Source of the DNA: UBA2882 sp051877575
Lineage (GTDB): Bacteria; Bacillota; Clostridia; Lachnospirales; Lachnospiraceae
Direction of reading: 5' to 3'
NCBI GenBank assembly: GCA_051877575.1
Contig: JBJEJA010000009.1
Location: 1 to 58,723 of the forward strand
Length of the DNA: 58,723 nt
Part shown: one piece after another, positions 57,662 to 58,723 of the stretch
How the letters are laid out: the number at the start of each line of letters is the position of its first letter
How positions within the stretch are numbered: position 1 is the stretch's first letter
Notes under the pieces: generated by a model
The model's database searches: none
What the model was told of the DNA's origin: nothing
The model's input: the letters and a program-made list of their open reading frames with translations, nothing else
Program-made: the position numbers and the translations under genes

Positions 57662-57973
57662 CTATGCAGTCCTCTGCAGGTGCTGGGCGTAATATAAAAG
57701 GCGTTTGTCCTTCGGATTCTGCACTACCTTATACAAGCCTATATACATGGGTTGTCCCTGCAAAACCAGCAGTTCCTCCATATGCACACCCGGAAGAATG
57801 CTTAAAGCATAAAGTTTCTCTACCGTTGGCAGATTCTGCCCTTTAAACCAACGGTAAATAGGCTGGGGACAGGATAAGTCTAAGTACTCTTGGATATACT
57901 TTACATCATAACCTGCCAGCTTGAACATGATTTTTAGTTTTTGCCCGGTTCGTTGTTGGTCGATGGGGTGCAT
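57662..57973 (-). CDS. Small helix-turn-helix protein
   Basis: A 103-residue protein. Residues about 8-58 form an XRE-like helix-turn-helix: RTGQKLKIMFKLAGYDVKYI, QEYLDLSCPQPIYRWFKGQN and LPTVEKLYALS. The C-terminal part contains LLVLQGQPMYIGLY. AAGGAG precedes the ATG. Similar small regulators accompany mobile elements in Clostridia. Targets unknown. Confidence 0.7.
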   Translation of the reverse strand: MHPIDQQRTGQKLKIMFKLAGYDVKYIQEYLDLSCPQPIYRWFKGQNLPTVEKLYALSILPGVHMEELLVLQGQPMYIGLYKVVQNPKDKRLLYYAQHLQRTA

Positions 57974-58114
57974 AAGGCTCCTTTCTTGAAAGTTTATATA
58001 GTTCTTTGCTTTCCGCTCATGGTTTCTTTACTCACTTAATCTTTGTTCTATTTTCAGTGTTTCTTTTCTAAATCATCCCTCTTACTAAATACTCTAACTT
58101 TTGCAAGAAATAAT

Positions 58115-58345
58115 TTACGCAACCCAGTCATATCCTGTCCTTGCCTGATCTACAATGTGTTCAAAAACGAGCGTACTTTTTCTTAAGAACACCTCTCTAT
58201 CATAGCTATCCGGTAAAAATTTATTCAAAACAGAAACTATTTCACCTTTAACTTTCTCTTTCGGCTGAGGGTCATTTTGCCAACCTACAACAAATAATTC
58301 ACTACGTTTTTCAGTCAAGGTATTATACAACTCTTCCCATTCGCT
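58115..58345 (-). pseudogene. hsdR: 3'-end relic of type I restriction subunit HsdR
   Basis: The frame reads SEWEELYNTLTEKRSELFVV, GWQNDPQPKEKVKGEIVSVL, then LPDSYDREVFLRKSTLVFEH-IVDQARTGYDWVA and stop. WEELYxxLTEKRxELFxVxW with NDPQPxEKVK and VFEHIVDQA is the C-terminus of HsdR proteins. A stop lies just upstream in this frame, and the integrase fragment overlaps it in another frame. Only about 75 of the roughly 1,000 residues remain. Confidence 0.72.
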
Positions 58346-58723
58346 TTACTTTCTTACATGGATTTGCGTGCAAGTCGTAAATCTTTGATGCATGAGTATA
58401 TAAGCTGGTTAATTGATTTTGTATCATTCTCAAATAGGCTTCTGAAAATCCCTTTGTCTGCATTTCGTTCTGCCATTGTATAATCTGTCCTGCGGTTATC
58501 TCGCTCATCATCTGATTACCGAAATATGGAACAATATGCTGCTCCATCATATACCGCTTGTTCTTCATGGTGCGTTCCTTCAGCTCATTCTGTTTATCCT
58601 CAAAGTAAACTTCCATGAATTCACTTAACTTCATATCCATGCTTCTGCTGTTATTCAGCTTCTTCTGGCGCTCATACTCAAGAGCTTCTCGCTTTGTCTC
58701 AAAACCTCTTTTTCTTCGCTTTT
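58323..58723 (-). pseudogene. Tyrosine integrase, N-terminal part, truncated by fusion to hsdR
   Basis: The frame is open to the window edge. It starts inside an arm-binding domain (KRRKRGFETKREALEYERQK), then a SAM-like core-binding domain (MDMKLSEFMEVYFEDKQNEL, TMKNKRYMMEQHIVPYFGNQ, YTHASKIYDLHANPCKKVKR). It stops at 58323, only nine residues after the domain end, where HsdR-derived sequence begins in another frame. The catalytic R-H-R-Y domain is missing. The gene's 5' end is beyond the window. It is a recombination or deletion scar. Confidence 0.75.

Overview
The window looks like a chromosomal segment of a Clostridia bacterium, most likely Lachnospiraceae. The grounds are the gene order of the ribosomal cluster, a KOW RNA-binding gene between map and infA, an unusually long L17, a zinc-type S14, strong GGAGG ribosome binding sites and moderate-to-low GC. 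No 16S rRNA is present, so the family assignment is an inference.

Region 1 (1-16.7 kb, all minus strand) is a complete, uninterrupted S10-spc-alpha supercluster from rpsJ to rplQ: the S10, spc and alpha ribosomal proteins plus secY, adk, map, infA and rpoA. It has a clear sigma-A promoter, a roughly 230-nt structured leader before rpsJ, and structured spacers before rplC and rpsM. A terminator follows rplQ, and the 5' end of a group IIC-type intron lies directly behind its T-tract at the left edge.

Region 2 (16.7-38 kb) is mostly housekeeping and envelope genes: a PutP-type Na+/solute symporter, a DUF4190 repeat protein, a DUF2752 protein with an rRNA-type methyltransferase, and a YtrA-like GntR/ABC exporter operon with a visible operator. 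Next come a cell-wall set (LCP ligase, GT-C glycosyltransferase, amidase lipoprotein), an inositol dehydrogenase, a YbaK deacylase, an FMN 2-hydroxyacid dehydrogenase and a nonsense-broken lipoprotein. A Fic protein, a manganese (yybP-ykoY) riboswitch with mntP, a Bax-inhibitor-like protein, a MATE exporter, a phosphoesterase and a DUF421 protein complete the region.

Region 3 (38-53.7 kb) is signalling and membrane homeostasis. It holds a soluble-tail chemoreceptor, a DUF389 protein, an HD-GYP protein and a LuxR regulator that share the same 7TM sensor type, LemA with a DUF2207-like partner, and a diguanylate cyclase. It also holds a two-component operon with an intramembrane-sensing-type kinase, two small envelope genes and a plsC-cls phospholipid operon. 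The promoters of the last three units carry the same 11-bp-period ACAAAA-type repeats, in identical register to the -10 box. I infer a local regulon controlling membrane lipids.

Region 4 (53.7 kb to the end) is an accessory graveyard: an IS200 tnpA relic, a Fic gene between two copies of a 55-bp repeat, the last codons of a tuf gene with its terminator, and diverged inverted repeats. It also carries an Abi_2 (AbiF/AbiD) gene behind a short structured RNA with its own promoter, an orphan gene, a small HTH protein, and an integrase 5' end fused to an hsdR 3' end. The Abi-RNA pair and the 11-bp-repeat regulon are the most interesting candidates.
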